A stretch of 64,000 nucleotides of DNA from Ancistrus triradiatus (Eukaryota > Chordata > Actinopteri > Siluriformes > Loricariidae): contig JAJAGP010002188.1 in NCBI GenBank assembly GCA_025084515.1, positions 1-64,000 of the forward strand, written 5' to 3'. The notes under the pieces were generated by a model, which saw nothing but the letters and a program-made list of their open reading frames with translations, did not search any database and was not told where the DNA came from. The translations under genes were made by a program, and so were the position numbers. Positions within the stretch are counted from its first letter, which is position 1; the number at the start of each line of letters is the position of its first letter. Shown here one piece after another: positions 33,893 to 45,432 of this stretch.

Positions 33893-34175
33893 CAGTGGTG
33901 GAGGCTCAGTAGTTGGACCTCTAATCATCTCTCAGCTTCAGATACTTCTTGTTCCCTTCCCATCATGGACTCCATCTGTGTGGAGTTTCAATGTTCTCTC
34001 CATGTCTTCATGGGTTTCTACTGGGCACTCCCATATGTGGGATGTGTATGTTTGTGTGCATGTGCCCTGTGATGAACTGGCCCCCTGTCTAGTGTTGGTT
34101 CCCACTGGTATTGCTGGTTAGATCCCTGCACCTCTGAGGGAGTTGGAATGAGCAGGAATGAAAATGAATGAATTA
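33893..34175 (+). mobile_element. DANA/Mermaid-type SINE
   Basis: It carries GGTGGAGGCTCAGTAGTTGG (head), CTCCATCTGTGTGGAGTTTC, TCTCCATGTCTTCATGGGTT, GCATGTGCCCTGTGATGAAC and a terminal GAATGAAAATGAATGAA. The frames at 33852-34121 are repeat. Confidence 0.75.
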
Positions 34176-34699
34176 ATAATCAAGAGAAATGCCAAGGAGG
34201 TAGAACAGGACGTAGGCTGCTTTTCAGTACTCTTTTTTACCATGCCCTCACCCACTTCCCCTGACAACTCTGTGCGTAGCACCTGCGTCACACTAGTGGC
34301 CTATTTCAGTACAAGGAGAGGAGGGGAGAATCAAGAGCAGGTTTTTCAACTGGATCACACTCGTCATGCATAACATAAGCGTAAAATGTTTGATAGTGAC
34401 AAAAATTTGTAGCCAGATGAGACATTTTGAAAATAAGATCAGACCCCTTTGGGCAAAATATAACACTGCTATTCAAACAAAAGGCACATGAACAGCAAAG
34501 TAAAGTATATATTTCTGCATAAAGCCCAATTTGAATGTACATATACAATGTAATATATTTGTTTGATATATGTTTAAAACTGTAGGCATTGTAAAGTTTT
34601 TTGAGTCTGTCTGTCTGCCATTTTTTTCCCTCTTTAAAAAGTAACTGCACCAGGTTACAAAGCTGAGCAAGTTCTTCTAGTGAAGTCAGTCAAAAGTCA

Positions 34700-34930
34700 T
34701 TCAAAGTTTTTTATATAGCAATTTTTTACAGCAGAACACTGTTTTAAAGCAGATTTACAAAAATCTAGGCCCAAAGTCATACCTGGGTTCGACAGTATCA
34801 AGGAACCCTCCCTAAATGTCATGAGGAAGAAACCTTGGGAGGACCAAGACTCAAAAAGGAGTCCAACCTCCTTGGACAGCAAAGATGATATACGTAAGAG
34901 TTAAACTATATAACAATGTAATTAAGATTT
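34700..34930 (-). mobile_element. L2-like LINE 3' tail, minus strand
   Basis: ATGAGGAAGAAACCTTGGGA followed by GGACCAAGACTCAAAAAGGA matches the 3' UTR of the LINE at 8181 and 51765. Only the last 230 bp or so are present. Confidence 0.75.
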
Positions 34931-35822
34931 TAGTAATAGTTTAAATAAACATAAGCTAAATGTTAATAAAAAAGCAGACACTTCTTTTCACTCATTCCAT
35001 CTCCCTTCAGTGGGCTCACCTAACATGCTTCACCACTGTTAATATGGTAATGGGACAGGCTTTAAGATGAGTTGTGGATACTCCCGAAGGCAAAATCGGT
35101 GAGGGCACATTAAAAGACTGCTGAATCACACTGCTAGTGGATAAGGCTCTGAGTTTATATTTTAGCTCTGCCACTCTTGCCTTATTAATTGCCTCATTTA
35201 TTGCTACTGTTGGGCTTTCAAGCATGACACCCCCAGTTACTAAGATCTGCATATGGGTCTCTTTGAATGCTGTAGATGTAGTCAACAAGTGCCCTGGTAA
35301 GTAATAATGAAAGTGGACACTATATCTGTAGTGGTGATTTGCATAGTCTAACACTTTTCGCAGTCTGTTACACAACTATAAGCTGTGAAAAGGAATTAAA
35401 CCTTTAAGAAGATTATGTCTCACATTGTTCCTATGCACAGTGCTCCTTCTGTTTCATACATTATCCCTGTATATTCTAGGCACTCCACTAGATGGCCAGA
35501 CAGACCACAAGAACATCCACCCTCACCATCATTCCCACACACAATAGCGTCTGGTTCTACAATGATAGTTCTACAGCTCAGATACACTGCACTATATACA
35601 CTTTCTATTACTATTTTAAAGGTTATTATTCATTTTTAGTACTAATTATCAATAGTTTTTAGTTGGATGATGGAATACTGCACCAAAAAAATCAGTATTT
35701 TCCAAATCACTCAAAAGCAATTATATACAAGTGACTGGGTCTGCATTTACTTCCAATGAACAGTCTGCAGTTGTGGTTTTCCATGAATGATTTATTCTTT
35801 GTTAGGTCTATTACAGCAGATT
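34931..35822. other. No gene recognised
   Basis: A minus-strand frame of 119 codons (35375-35016) lies here, but I recognise no domain and see no splice context. It may be an old element. Nothing else is identifiable. Confidence 0.4.
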
Positions 35823-36080
35823 CTGTCTCAGTAGGTTGTTTTGGTGCCACGCGACTTTAAGGACCCAGATTTGATTCTTGCCTCTGTGTCTGTGTCAAGT
35901 TTGGTAAGTTTGTGTTGGGTCTGTACCAAGTTTGCCTTGTTCTGTCCATGTAGGTTTTCTGTGAGTACCCTGGATTCTGAGTACCCCTTACCTCCAAAAA
36001 CCATGCCAGTAGGTGGACTGATTGAGTGTGAGTGTGTGATTCCCTGGAATGGTGTCTGTTGTCTAGTGTAAATGGATCTG
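35823..36080 (+). mobile_element. Diverged SINE, twin of 40556
   Basis: The head-like TCTCAGTAGGTTGTTTTGGT, GATTTGATTCTTGCCTCTG, CATGTAGGTTTTCTGTGAGT, AAAACCATGCCA and GAATGGTGTCTGTTGTCTAG are shared in order with 40556-40830. The layout resembles the DANA/Mermaid SINE, but this looks like a separate subfamily. Confidence 0.65.
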
Positions 36081-36144
36081 GATCAGCTGTGATGCTGTTG
36101 TTTTTCCTGGACCATGGGGTAAGACAAAAGTACAGTACAATACA

Positions 36145-36330
36145 GTCTAGCCTTGTTATCTCACCCCCCATTATTTCGCCAAACTCATCCCTTGCTACCT
36201 GCGATGACAGGTCGGATTTCCCTCCGTGCACTTTACCTCAAAAAGCCATGAACCTCGGCTCTCGCCCTCGCCATTCTTGAAATATGACATATGTCTTGGC
36301 AGCAATGAAATTCTAATTTAATCCTACTGA
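36145..36330 (+). repeat. Unassigned interspersed repeat X, copy 2
   Basis: The counterpart, in opposite orientation, of 20640-20866. It begins CTAGCCTTGTTATCTCACCC and runs to the AATGAAATTCTAATTTAATC block. Confidence 0.6.
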
Positions 36331-36714
36331 CAGGGTCACTTAAGACCACACCCCCTTTTCGCCTCCCCATTTGTTAAAGGTGCTTTTGGGCAACAAATAC
36401 AATGAAGTGAATTGAGACTGTAGATGTACCTGTCTGTCTGCTCAGTAACACACATTATGTCAGCATCAGGTATGAATATCTCTGCCTTTGTCTAGTTTTT
36501 TGTAACCTCGTTAAGTCACCATTCTTGCCTCTGACCAAAAACAGCCATGAAACAGATGTAGGTGAGATAATGAGTTATGTATATTGAATAACATAATGTG
36601 CAAATAACACAATGATGCATAATTGTTTAATTATAATATTGGAGTACAAGTCAGAAATATAGCACTGTACCATACTTTAATAGCTCTGTGGCTTATAAGC
36701 TCGGTCTGTATTCT

Positions 36715-37045
36715 TATCCATTCATTAATTTCCATACCTGCTTATTCCAAATCATGGTCACAAGAGAGCTGGGGGCTAACCAACAGACATGGGTGCAAAT
36801 GGGAACCACACTATACTGGGCATGGATCCAACACAAGGCACATGCACACAATGCACACACTCACCGAGACGCACATAGACACCAACTGACCTAACACATG
36901 TCTTTGGAATATGAGGGGAAATCCATGGAGACACACGGAGAATATGAAAACTCCACACAGACAAAGTCCAGGCTGAGAATCGAACTGGCAATGTCTTGAC
37001 CCGTGAAGTGACAGTGCTAACCACTTGCGAGACCGTGCCACTCTA
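36715..37045 (-). mobile_element. DANA/Mermaid-type SINE
   Basis: The minus strand starts near 37045 with GTGGCACGGTCTCGCAAGTG (head). It then shows ATTCTCAGCCTGGACTTTGT, GTGTGGAGTTTTCATATTCT, AAAGACATGTGTTAGGTCAG and CAAATCATGGTCAC near the end. The frames at 36623-37041 are repeat. Confidence 0.8.
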
Positions 37046-37877
37046 GCATATAATCTGACTTTTGGAAATAATTTAAGAATGCTTTTCTATGACCATTTCT
37101 ATAACTCTGGATGTTAAAACTACCATGATTATGAATAGATGATTCATTATTATGTGGTCAGTTGTTGTTGGTGAATAATGGTGGAAATTGTAATATTAGT
37201 AACAACTGTATTGTAATAGCTACGATAGTCAGAGGTGGATGTCTACTGGATTGAGCATGTGCTCCTGCTTGTGTCTATTGCATGTTAAGTATAATAAAGC
37301 GTTTAGTCGGGGTCGAAGTGGTGCGTGCAGGATATCCTCTATAAACAGGCGAGCCAGTCTTACAGGCCAATCACACAGAGCATGAAACTGTGACCTGCAT
37401 TTGAACCGCCAACCTGTGTAACTTCACCCCTATTGATGGCAGCACACATACACATACTGACGGTAGAGCACTTCACTAGGCACAGCATGGCCTCAGGCGA
37501 GAAAGCTGGAATGGGGGAGGTGGTGGGAGAGGGACAGAGGGCATCAGGCACAAGAGTGCCAGGCGGGAGGAACAGACGGCAGAGGCAATGCCGAGTTTAT
37601 TTGTTGAGATCAGAATAATTAAAAACGATTAAAATCATTAATAGGGCTTAAACGGCATTAAACAAGCATCAAGGCAGTTTTTGAAAGGGTGAACTGAATA
37701 GGCTTAGAGTTCGACTCTGCAATAAGCTGAGATAGGTGCTAAAAGTCCATTAATGGAGATATTGTAATCTCAACAATGCACATTATTAAGAAAAAAAACA
37801 TAACAGGCCTTATTGCTGGTACATTACAGCTCCAGGGTCTGGGGTTTTGCTCCAGGTACTCTGTGTGAAGTTTGATA
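37046..37877. other. No gene seen
   Basis: Unique-looking DNA, GC-richer near 37360-37600. The frame at 37433-37618 has no identifiable domain. Confidence 0.4.
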
Positions 37878-38895
37878 CAGTGGGGCAAAAAAGTATTTAG
37901 TCAGCCTCTGATTGTGCAAGTTCTCCTACTTAGAAAGATGAGAGAGGTCTGTCATTTTCATCATAGGTACACTTCAACTATGAGAGACAAAATGAGAAAC
38001 AAAATCCAGGAAATCACATTGTAGGGTTTTTAAAGAATTTAATTGTAAGTTATGGTTTCCACCCCCATGCTTCACAGTAGGTATGGCGCAACTCAGAGTT
38101 CTTCTTCCTCCAAACATGACGAGTTGAGTTTTTACCAAATAGTTCTATTTTGGTTTCATCTGACCACATGATATTCTCCCAATCCTCTTCTGGATCATCC
38201 ATATGCTCTCTGACAAACTTCAGACGGGCCTGGACATGTACTGGCTTTAAGCAGGGGACACGCCTGGCACTGCAGGATCTGAGTCCCTCTCGGGCGTAGT
38301 GTGGTTACTGATGTAGCCTTTTTTGTTACTTTGGTCCCAGCTCTCTGCAGGTCATTCATCAGGTCCCTCCGTGTAGTTCTGGGATTTTTGCTTACCGTTC
38401 CCACAGTTGATTTATTCACATCAATCTGCTTGCCTATTGTAGATTCACTCTTCCCAGCCTGGTGCAGGTCTACAATTTTCTTCCTGGTGTCCTTCAACAG
38501 CTCTTTGGTCTTGGCCATGGTTGAGTTTGGAGTCTGACTGTTTGAGGCTGTAGACAGGTGTCTTTTATACAGATAACGAGGTCAAACAGGTGCCATTAAT
38601 ACAGGTAACGAGTGGAGGACAGAAGAGCTTCTTAAAGAAGTAGTTACAGGTCTGTGAGAGCCAGAAATCTTGCTTGTTTGTGGGTGACCAAACCATTTGG
38701 GTGACCAAAAAAATTTCCACCATGATTTACAATTAAATTCTTTAAAAATCCTACAATGTGATTTCCTGATTTTTTTTCTCATTTTCTCTCTCATAGTTGA
38801 AGTGTATCTATGATGAAATTACAGACCTCTCTCATCTTTCTAAGTAGGAGAACTTGCACAATCAGTGGCTGACTAAATACTTTTTTGCCCCACTG
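37878..38895 (-). mobile_element. Tc1 family B, internally deleted
   Basis: Intact ends (CAGTGGGGCAAAAAAGTATT and its mirror) sit between TA 37876-37877 and TA 38896-38897. The minus-strand transposase starts at 38518 (MAKTKELLKDTRKKIVDLHQ). It has lost a segment after NKSTVGT, shifts frame near 38330 and lacks everything after the KHGGG block (near 38060), where the sequence jumps straight into the inverted repeat. The element is 1,018 bp against about 1,700 bp for fuller copies. Confidence 0.92.
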
Positions 38896-38899
38896 TATG

Positions 38900-39680
38900 T
38901 TCTCAATGATGACATCAATTTAATAAAACAAATTTAAAAAATCATATAATAAACAGGTTAGCAGAAAGGGATTAACAATAATCTCTGATTTGATTAGGGT
39001 GGGTTCTAATAAACACACACTGGTGTTATACAAAAATAAAGGTGAAAACCTCCTTTGAATGTACAGACTGAAACAGACCTGTTAAGAGAGCTAACATGAC
39101 TAAAACAAAAAAATAAATATGCATGCTTACAAATAATTCTAGAAAATAAAAACTTACTGCAAATTCTAAAATCACATTTAAAATGAATAAAAACAAAAGT
39201 GAATATCAATTCAAATATGATGAATATGTAACATTTTAATCAAATAAGTTGTCACTTTCAGAATGATTTGTGGAACTTTTATTCATCTTAGTGTCATGAC
39301 AATTTAGTAATGAAGTTAAGCAACGTAGGCATTTTCACTTTTTTCTGTGTAAGCTCAGGCAAAAAGTGAAAGCAATGAAGTCTGGTTTTACCCTAAAGTT
39401 GGTGGTTTCACCTTTTGTGGTACCTTTTCACATAACAACAGCAAAAGTGGTATTCCTACATTGCTCATACCTGACTACATTGCTGCTTACGTACAAAACT
39501 GTTTTTGGGGCGTACTATGTTGTGGTAATGGTGTGTGGTTGTCCTGCAAGGATTTCCATATAACTCTACAATGAGTCACTTTCTCTACACCCAGTAGCAG
39601 GAAAAGATGTGATTTTTGGGGGTTTAGAAATTACTGTGGGTAGCACTTTTTTATTTTGTGTATTAAAATGTACTGTATAT
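38900..39680. other. No gene seen
   Basis: AT-rich, without an identifiable exon or repeat. Confidence 0.45.
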
Positions 39681-39684
39681 GCTG

Positions 39685-40410
39685 CAGTCAGGTGGAACAA
39701 TGGCTCAATGAGTAGCACTGTCACCTCCCAGCGAGAAGGGCCTGGTTTTGGTGACAGGTAGAGCAGTCTGGGTTCTGCAGTCCAAATGATATGCTTTAGG
39801 TTAATTGATTACACTAAAAGTGGCCCGAGTGTATGTGTGTATGATTGTTCGAGTGTATGTCGATTCAAGTTAGATTTATTATATAGCACTTTTTACAATG
39901 GAGCATTGTCTCAAAGCAGCTTCACAATTTTAGATCATCTTCTAATATCTAGGGCCAATCCCAAATTGAGGAAGCCTGGGGCGACAGTGGTAAGGAAAAA
40001 CTTCCTAAACGTTATGAGGAAGAAACCTTGGGAGGAGCAAGAATCAAAAAGGGACCCTTGGGTGGCTCAGATGATAAATGTAAGAATGAAACTCATTTAT
40101 CCAGTCGAATAAGTCTGTAGTAATAGTTTAAAAAACAGAAGCTAAGTAAATATTAACAGATTAATAAAATATTGAATAAAATAATGTAAAAATACAGTAT
40201 GTACATCTGCGTTATTTAGTCCGACACACAAAGTCACTTTAGGTCCTCAGAGGGTAAGTCCTTGGAGGCACACTGTCCAAAGCCAACAGGATGAAGGAGA
40301 GAATTTCCTGCCCTCTGGCATGGCCCAATGTGGCCTGTGGCCCACACCGGCTTTCCCGCGACTCTGTCCAGGATTAAGAAGATAAGAACGTGAATGAATG
40401 AATGAATGTT
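39685..40410 (+). mobile_element. DANA/Mermaid-type SINE split by a LINE insertion
   Basis: The 5' half is at 39685-39855 (GTGGAACAATGGCTCAATGA, TAGCACTGTCACCTCCCAG, ATATGCTTTAGGTTAATTG). The 3' end, CGGCTTTCCCGCGACTCTGT followed by GAATGAATGAATGAATG, is at 40348-40408. Between them lies the LINE fragment 39858-40325. Confidence 0.75.
39858..40325 (-). mobile_element. L2-like LINE 3' end inside a SINE
   Basis: It begins with the LINE tail in reverse (TTATTATATAGCACTTTTTA, then TGGAGCATTGTCTCAAAGCA) and passes AGGAAGAAACCTTGGGAGG. It ends before SINE sequence resumes. It is the same family as 8181 and 51765. Confidence 0.8.
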
Positions 40411-40555
40411 TACAGTCACCTCCATCACCCTCCCCTAACCTAATCAGCATAGATGATCCAAAATCCCTAAAAACACAGTTGTGCTTAAGTACAAACAGGG
40501 ACAGTTACATTTGGTCAATACCATTTTCTGTTGTTTGTTTGAAATGCAAAATAGA

Positions 40556-40830
40556 TTGTCTCAGCAGGTTGTGTTGTTGCCACACAGCTTCAGGGACACA
40601 GGTTTGATTCCTGCCTCTGGGTGTTGTCTGTGTCAAGTCTGCCATGTTCTGTCTATGTGGGTTTTCTCTGAGTACCCCGGTTACCTCTGACCTCCCAAAA
40701 CCATGCCAAGGTGGACTGCCTGTTCAAAGTGTGAGTGTGTGATGCCCTGTGATGGAATGGTGTCTGTTGTCTAGTGGTCATGGCTCTGGATCAGCCATAA
40801 GCCTCTATGGAGCTGTTAGTGAAAACGTGA
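40556..40830 (+). mobile_element. Diverged SINE, twin of 35823
   Basis: It shares with 35823-36080 the ordered blocks TCTCAGCAGGTTGTGTTGTT, GGTTTGATTCCTGCCTCTGG, GTGGGTTTTCTCTGAGTACC, CCAAAACCATGCCAA and GGAATGGTGTCTGTTGTCTA. Confidence 0.65.
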
Positions 40831-41436
40831 ACGGAATGAAAAGTAGTATTTTTGTAATTATTATTTAAAGCTTACAGAATACACATTTGATGCTACAATG
40901 CACCCATATGTTAATATTTCTTTAATATTTCAAGTAGCTATATTGTCATCTCAATCATACATACAAAAACACTGGGTATGAAACAATATGCTGTTTCTCC
41001 AGGACCTTGGTGCACCACATGAATGCAGAAAAATAAATACAATAAATACACCAGATAGGGCAACACAGTAGGAATAAATACAAAGAATAGTGCAACAGTG
41101 CAGAATATGAAGGTCGGGTGTCAAGATGTGCAAATACCACAATGTGCAAAAATGTGCAGCACCAGATGGCAAGGGCTGATGTCAAGAAGTCTGCTGCTGC
41201 TGCAGCACGTTTGTGTGCAGTCGGGTCCAATTGGGCTGTTCTGACAAACAGTGTAGAATTACCATTTGTAAAAGAGCAGATAAGAAGTAATACTGCTATT
41301 ATTTTCAGTTTGCTAAAAGAAACAGAAAGGATCTGACCTAGTGACCTAGTCAAATTAGGACCTGCTAAAACTGTCTTGTGTCACATGCCACAGACTCAAC
41401 CTCAAATTTTTACCTCGCGGGGATATTTGGCTGATC
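40831..41436. other. No gene seen
   Basis: The overlapping frames at 40955-41353 (minus) and 41118-41336 (plus) have no recognisable domain. TGC-rich sequence near 41190-41205 is a short GCTGCTGCTGC run. Confidence 0.4.
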
Positions 41437-41622
41437 GATGCAAGAACATGTTTTTTTTTTCTTTTTTTTCTTTTTTCTTTTTTAACTGCAGCTCATATTC
41501 GAAAAACCAAAGAGGCCAAAAGATTTCCTTTTGGTTACTGAGGTTAAGATTAGGGTTAGGTGTAGATGTAGACACAATTAACTAATCAAACACAAATCAA
41601 TGGAAAGTAAGATACTAATATA

Positions 41623-41693
<71 letters not shown>
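41437..41693. repeat. GT-carrying interspersed repeat, copy 2, with (GT)n(GA)n
   Basis: T-rich start, AAAAACCAAAGAGGCCAAAA, GGTTACTGAGGTTAAGATTA and TTAGGTGTAGATGTAG, followed by (GT)n at 41625-41669 and (GA)n to 41693. The core matches the repeat at 5405-5780. The TTAGGGTTAGG piece is part of this repeat and not a telomere. Confidence 0.65.
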
Positions 41694-41699
<6 letters not shown>

Positions 41700-41849
41700 T
41701 TTCTGAGTGTGAAAAATACCTGAATGTATTGCAAAACCATTTTTTATCACCAAGTACTGAAGATCTGCCCTGTCAGGAGAGCACAAAGAGAGTGGCACTA
41801 TGGCAGCTAAATATATATTTACCTGCCACAATCTGTGGGTCTGTGCAGC

Positions 41850-42110
41850 CTCTGTGGATCAGCAGGTACAAATGGCAGTGTCAGAGGGTCTGGGTTCAAT
41901 CCTGGATGGGGCTTGCAATGTGAAGGACAAGTGGTGCATTTATGGATAAACCCCAGCCGCTGAGGGTGTACTCCAAGTGCCGGTCCCAAGCAGAATGAAT
42001 AGGGATGTCAGGACAACCATCCATTGTTAACCCTGTACCAAATCTAATGTGTGGTAATCCGCTGTGGTGGTTGTTGAAAGAGGTCTGCATCCACACACAC
42101 AGCCCTGATT
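41850..42110 (+). mobile_element. LINE-like repeat fragment (RTE-type 3' region?)
   Basis: GTGTACTCCAAGTGCCGGTC, GAATAGGGATGTCAGGACAA and GGTAATCCGCTGTGGTGGTT resemble a common fish LINE-associated 3' block. The preceding GGTTCAATCC looks like a B-box. Family assignment is from memory and uncertain. Confidence 0.4.
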
Positions 42111-42194
42111 TACCTTTGCACTAATTGTATTTTAAATTGTTTTAAATCTTTATATATTTCTCTTGAGTGGTTCTTTGTTTTATTGTGTATGTTG

Positions 42195-42300
42195 GTTAAA
42201 GTCTAAGTTAAATTAATTTACACAGAGCGTTTTACAGTAGAGCATTGTCTAAAAGCAGCTTTACAAATATCTAGGCCCAAATCTCTAACCAGACCACATG
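42195..42300 (-). mobile_element. L2-like LINE tail fragment
   Basis: ACAGTAGAGCATTGTCTAAA followed by AGCAGCTTTACAAATATCTA is the reversed tail box also seen at 8208 and 39898. About 100 bp only. Confidence 0.6.
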
Positions 42301-42446
42301 ATATATGTAAGAATTATACTACGTTACCTAATTAATAAGTTTATAGTAGTAGTTTAAGTAAACAGAAGGTAAATATTTAAGATAAAATTGAGAACATAAC
42401 ATAAAAATATAATACATTTAATTAAATATAATAATATACTGTATAG

Positions 42447-42822
42447 GGTGGCGCAGTGGCTCAGTGGGTAGCACAGTCACCTCACAGAAAGAAGGTCCTG
42501 GGTTTGATCCCAGGTGGAGCGATCTGGGTCCTTTCTGCATGGAGTTTGCATGTCCTCCCCGTGTCTGTGTGGGTTTACTCCAGGTGCTCTGGTTTCCTCT
42601 CACAGTCCAAAGACATGCTTTAGGTTAATTTGTGTCTCTAAAGTGCCCCTAGTGTGTAAGTGAGTGTATGAGTGTGTGAGTTTGTGTGGCCTAAGATGGA
42701 CTGGTGCCCTGTATAGGGTTGCTCCTGCCTTGCAACCTATGCTGCCGGCTAGACACCGGCTCACCCATGTCCTTTTCAAGGATCAAGCGGATCAGAAAGT
42801 GAATGAATAATAATAATAATAA
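42447..42822 (+). mobile_element. DANA/Mermaid-type SINE, best copy
   Basis: Complete layout: head GGTGGCGCAGTGGCTCAGTG, B-box-like GGGTTTGATCCCAGGTGG, GCATGGAGTTTGCATGTCCT, GTGTGGGTTTACTCCAGGTG, AGACATGCTTTAGGTTAATT, GCTAGACACCGGCTCACCC and a GAATGAATAATAATAAT tail. The minus-strand frame 42603-42418 is repeat. Confidence 0.9.
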
Positions 42823-43429
42823 TATATAGACTGCAATACATTAAAGATAATAGAATATTATGAAGAGTATAATAAATTAGGAAATATATTGCTATATAAT
42901 ATAAGGCAGTAATATATATCAATAAAATATGATATCAACATGTGATCAACTAACTTTGCTTTGTAATTTCAATGTTTTGCCAATACTGTGTCCAGTAACA
43001 GTCATGGCAGTAAAGCTTCTTCAAATGAATTGAATTGAACTCAGAGGCAAAGACTCGGCCAGACATTGTAACATCAACAGTGCAAACCAGACAGCAGAGC
43101 TAAAACACACACTGTCTGGAGAAACCTATCTCTACCATCACTGTGATTTCAGAGGCGCTTCTACTCTCAGAAAACCCATAAAACTAACTATTATTCTTTT
43201 TAGCAATTGTTTTTATGGAGTTTTAGATGTAGTTCAACCATTATTGCTTATCCCTGATCAAAAGTTCCTTACTTGTTCCTTACTACATTTCTGCCATCTG
43301 TATTTCTGTACACTTTCCAAATACATAACATCTAGCAATTTTCATTGCATGCTGAAGATCCAATGATAAACTCTTCCCAATATCCTTAGCACGTTCATCT
43401 CTACAGCCTAAATTCAGACCTTATTAAAG

Positions 43430-43740
43430 TGTGTGAGTGTTGCTGCAGATGTGACGGCTGTGGTTGCCGGCTGTGCGGCACAGCATAGTTTAGCAGATTC
43501 ATCATTATCCTAGGCAACATGGCAAATTGGTGCCACAGCCCTTTTTTCACACGGCGGTATCACAGTTCCGATCTGTCACCCTTCACTTGCCTTAATGTGA
43601 GGAACCAAGATGTGTTGCGCCTATTATCACTTCCTGGCAAGGCTGGCGCGCTGATTCCACTTCCCCGGGGAGCCAGGCAATATGGTGGTTCATGCTCAGA
43701 GCTTGCCAGCTAGGGCACCCGCTGTCAGAATGTATCAGAG
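43430..43740. promoter_or_regulatory. Candidate conserved non-coding island 1
   Basis: This stretch has higher GC than its AT-rich flanks, no repeat signature and no convincing coding frame (the best is 64 codons, 43519-43713). It is preceded by a short LINE tail with TTGAATTGAA units near 43022-43042. Sequence composition is the only evidence for function. Confidence 0.3.
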
Positions 43741-44049
43741 CAATGTCCACCACCCAGTCAAACGGGCACACACACATACACACACACAGATATTAACATT
43801 CACATTTGCACAAAAATACACATCACAAATACTTAACACTGCATAAATTCTTTGCAAAGATTAAAAAGTAAACTACCGCAGGTGCTGCACTCAGTCATGT
43901 GGTAGTGTAGAGACACAAGAAGATGCATTTTATGATCATTTCCATTTGATACTGTTATGCCAATGACCCAGAAGTGACACTGAATATTAATTTGCTTACA
44001 TCTCTGAGCCAGTGTATACACAGTCTGTAAATATATTAGTATTTGCTAT

Positions 44050-44290
44050 GCTTCCCTTTTTGCCGTAATGTCAACATGCACTCGGCATGGACTCCACGTT
44101 TGTGGCTTTCTCTGTCTTCAAGTGCCCCAATTAGTGCTTGATGGCATTTAGGTCAGGTCACAGTAGATGAAAGTCCATGACAGTCAGCGCTCCTTGTTCT
44201 TCTTTGGTCTTCAAGTAGGTGTTGCAAAGCTTTGGATTGTTTTGGAGCATTACCCTGCTGCATTATGAAAAACTATTTTCAACTTTTCAA
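44050..44290 (-). pseudogene. Possible Tc1/mariner relic
   Basis: Blocks such as GGCATTTAGGTCAGGTCACA and TTGTTTTGGAGCATTACCCT recall the reversed catalytic segments of mariner copies (ATTTAGGTC..GA and GG..GTTATCCTGCTG). Decay is too strong for certainty. Confidence 0.35.
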
Positions 44291-44602
44291 CACTTTACAA
44301 GACACACCCTCGCACAAGTGCTATGTATTCTTCTTGGCAGACATTACTTCATGCTAGCACAAACAGTCTACAGCTCAAGAACACCATTTAACTAAAACCT
44401 CTTAGGAGCCAATACAGGTAAAAAAAAAAACAGAGTGAAAACAGTGACAGAAGAATTTTTTCCAAGTGCAGTCTCAGCCTTCTCTTAGGTGCTAAGTAGC
44501 AAGGTGATTTTTTTAGCTGCCGTTAAACAGCAAGTATATTTTATTAATTTAATGTATTTATTTACACTATTGTCTTATATGCTTTAGTTTTATATTCCTT
44601 CT

Positions 44603-44806
44603 TTTACATTTACATTCACATTTACAGCATTTAGCAGACGCCCTTATCCAGAACGACTTACAATTGGTACAACCTTACAATCCAAGCAATTGTGGGTTAA
44701 GGGCCTTGCTCAAGGAGCCAACAGCGGCAGCTTGGCAGAGGTGGGATTTGAACCCTGGACCTTTGGGTCCATAGTCCAGTACCTTACCCGCTAGGCTACC
44801 ACAGTC
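44603..44806 (-). mobile_element. tRNA-derived SINE with LINE-type tail
   Basis: Same family as 13088. The tail has extra TTTACATTTACATTCACATT units at 44605 and the head ends GACTGTGGTAGCCTAGCGGG near 44806. Confidence 0.9.
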
Positions 44807-44959
44807 TTTTAGTATACTCTTCATAATATTACATTCTCTCTAATGTATTAGTCTACATATTATTATAGTTTAACTATTACATTTTCTTTAAATATGTTCT
44901 CTCTTAATTTTTATTAAGCTTCTGTTTATTGATATAACGTTTGGTATAACGTATTATAA

Positions 44960-45120
44960 ACGTTTGGTCCTCCCAAGGGTTCTTCCTTATGACCTTTAGG
45001 GAGTTTTTCCTTGCCACTGTCACACTCGACTTGCTCAATTTGGGCTTTTATGCCTAGATACTAGAAGATGAAAGCAAATTATAGCTGCTTTGAGACAATG
45101 CTTATTTGTAAAAATCATTA
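44960..45120 (+). mobile_element. L2-like LINE 3' tail
   Basis: GGTCCTCCCAAGGGTTCTTC, GGGAGTTTTTCCTTGCCACT and TTTGAGACAATGCTTATTTG match the end of the LINE at 51765-52890 in the same orientation. Confidence 0.75.
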
Positions 45121-45325
45121 CGGCTTGTGCTTATTGGTCTTATAGGCCTGGTAAGTTGTGTTTGAATGAATTCAAAAGATAAAACCGACTGTATTGACCT
45201 CTATGATTCTGACTTCAGTATGAATTATTCTAAGTGCTCTCTGCCTGCTGTGGACAGAATTCACACACTGCTTTGGTGTTAAGGTCAAGAAGGAAACATG
45301 TCAAGTAGAATCTTCTACCATGACT

Positions 45326-45432
45326 GAGTGACCCTGTACTAAATGGGTCATTCCTAAGTGTCCGATGTAACAGTACTACATGTGTCACAGTACTAAATGG
45401 GTCATTGATAATTGTCCTATGTAACAGTACTA
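45326..45432. repeat. Minisatellite, left part (two units of about 53 bp)
   Basis: The units contain GTACTAAATGGGTCATT and ATGTAACAGTACTACAT. The array continues after the transposon at 47144-47349 with about four more units of 51-54 bp. Confidence 0.85.

Noticed and set aside
35016..35375. 119-codon minus-strand frame considered as a gene
   Set aside because: I see no known motif and no supporting exon structure; it may be old transposon sequence.
41540..41555. TTAGGGTTAGG telomere-like sequence
   Set aside because: A single short match inside an interspersed repeat whose other copy has a diverged version.
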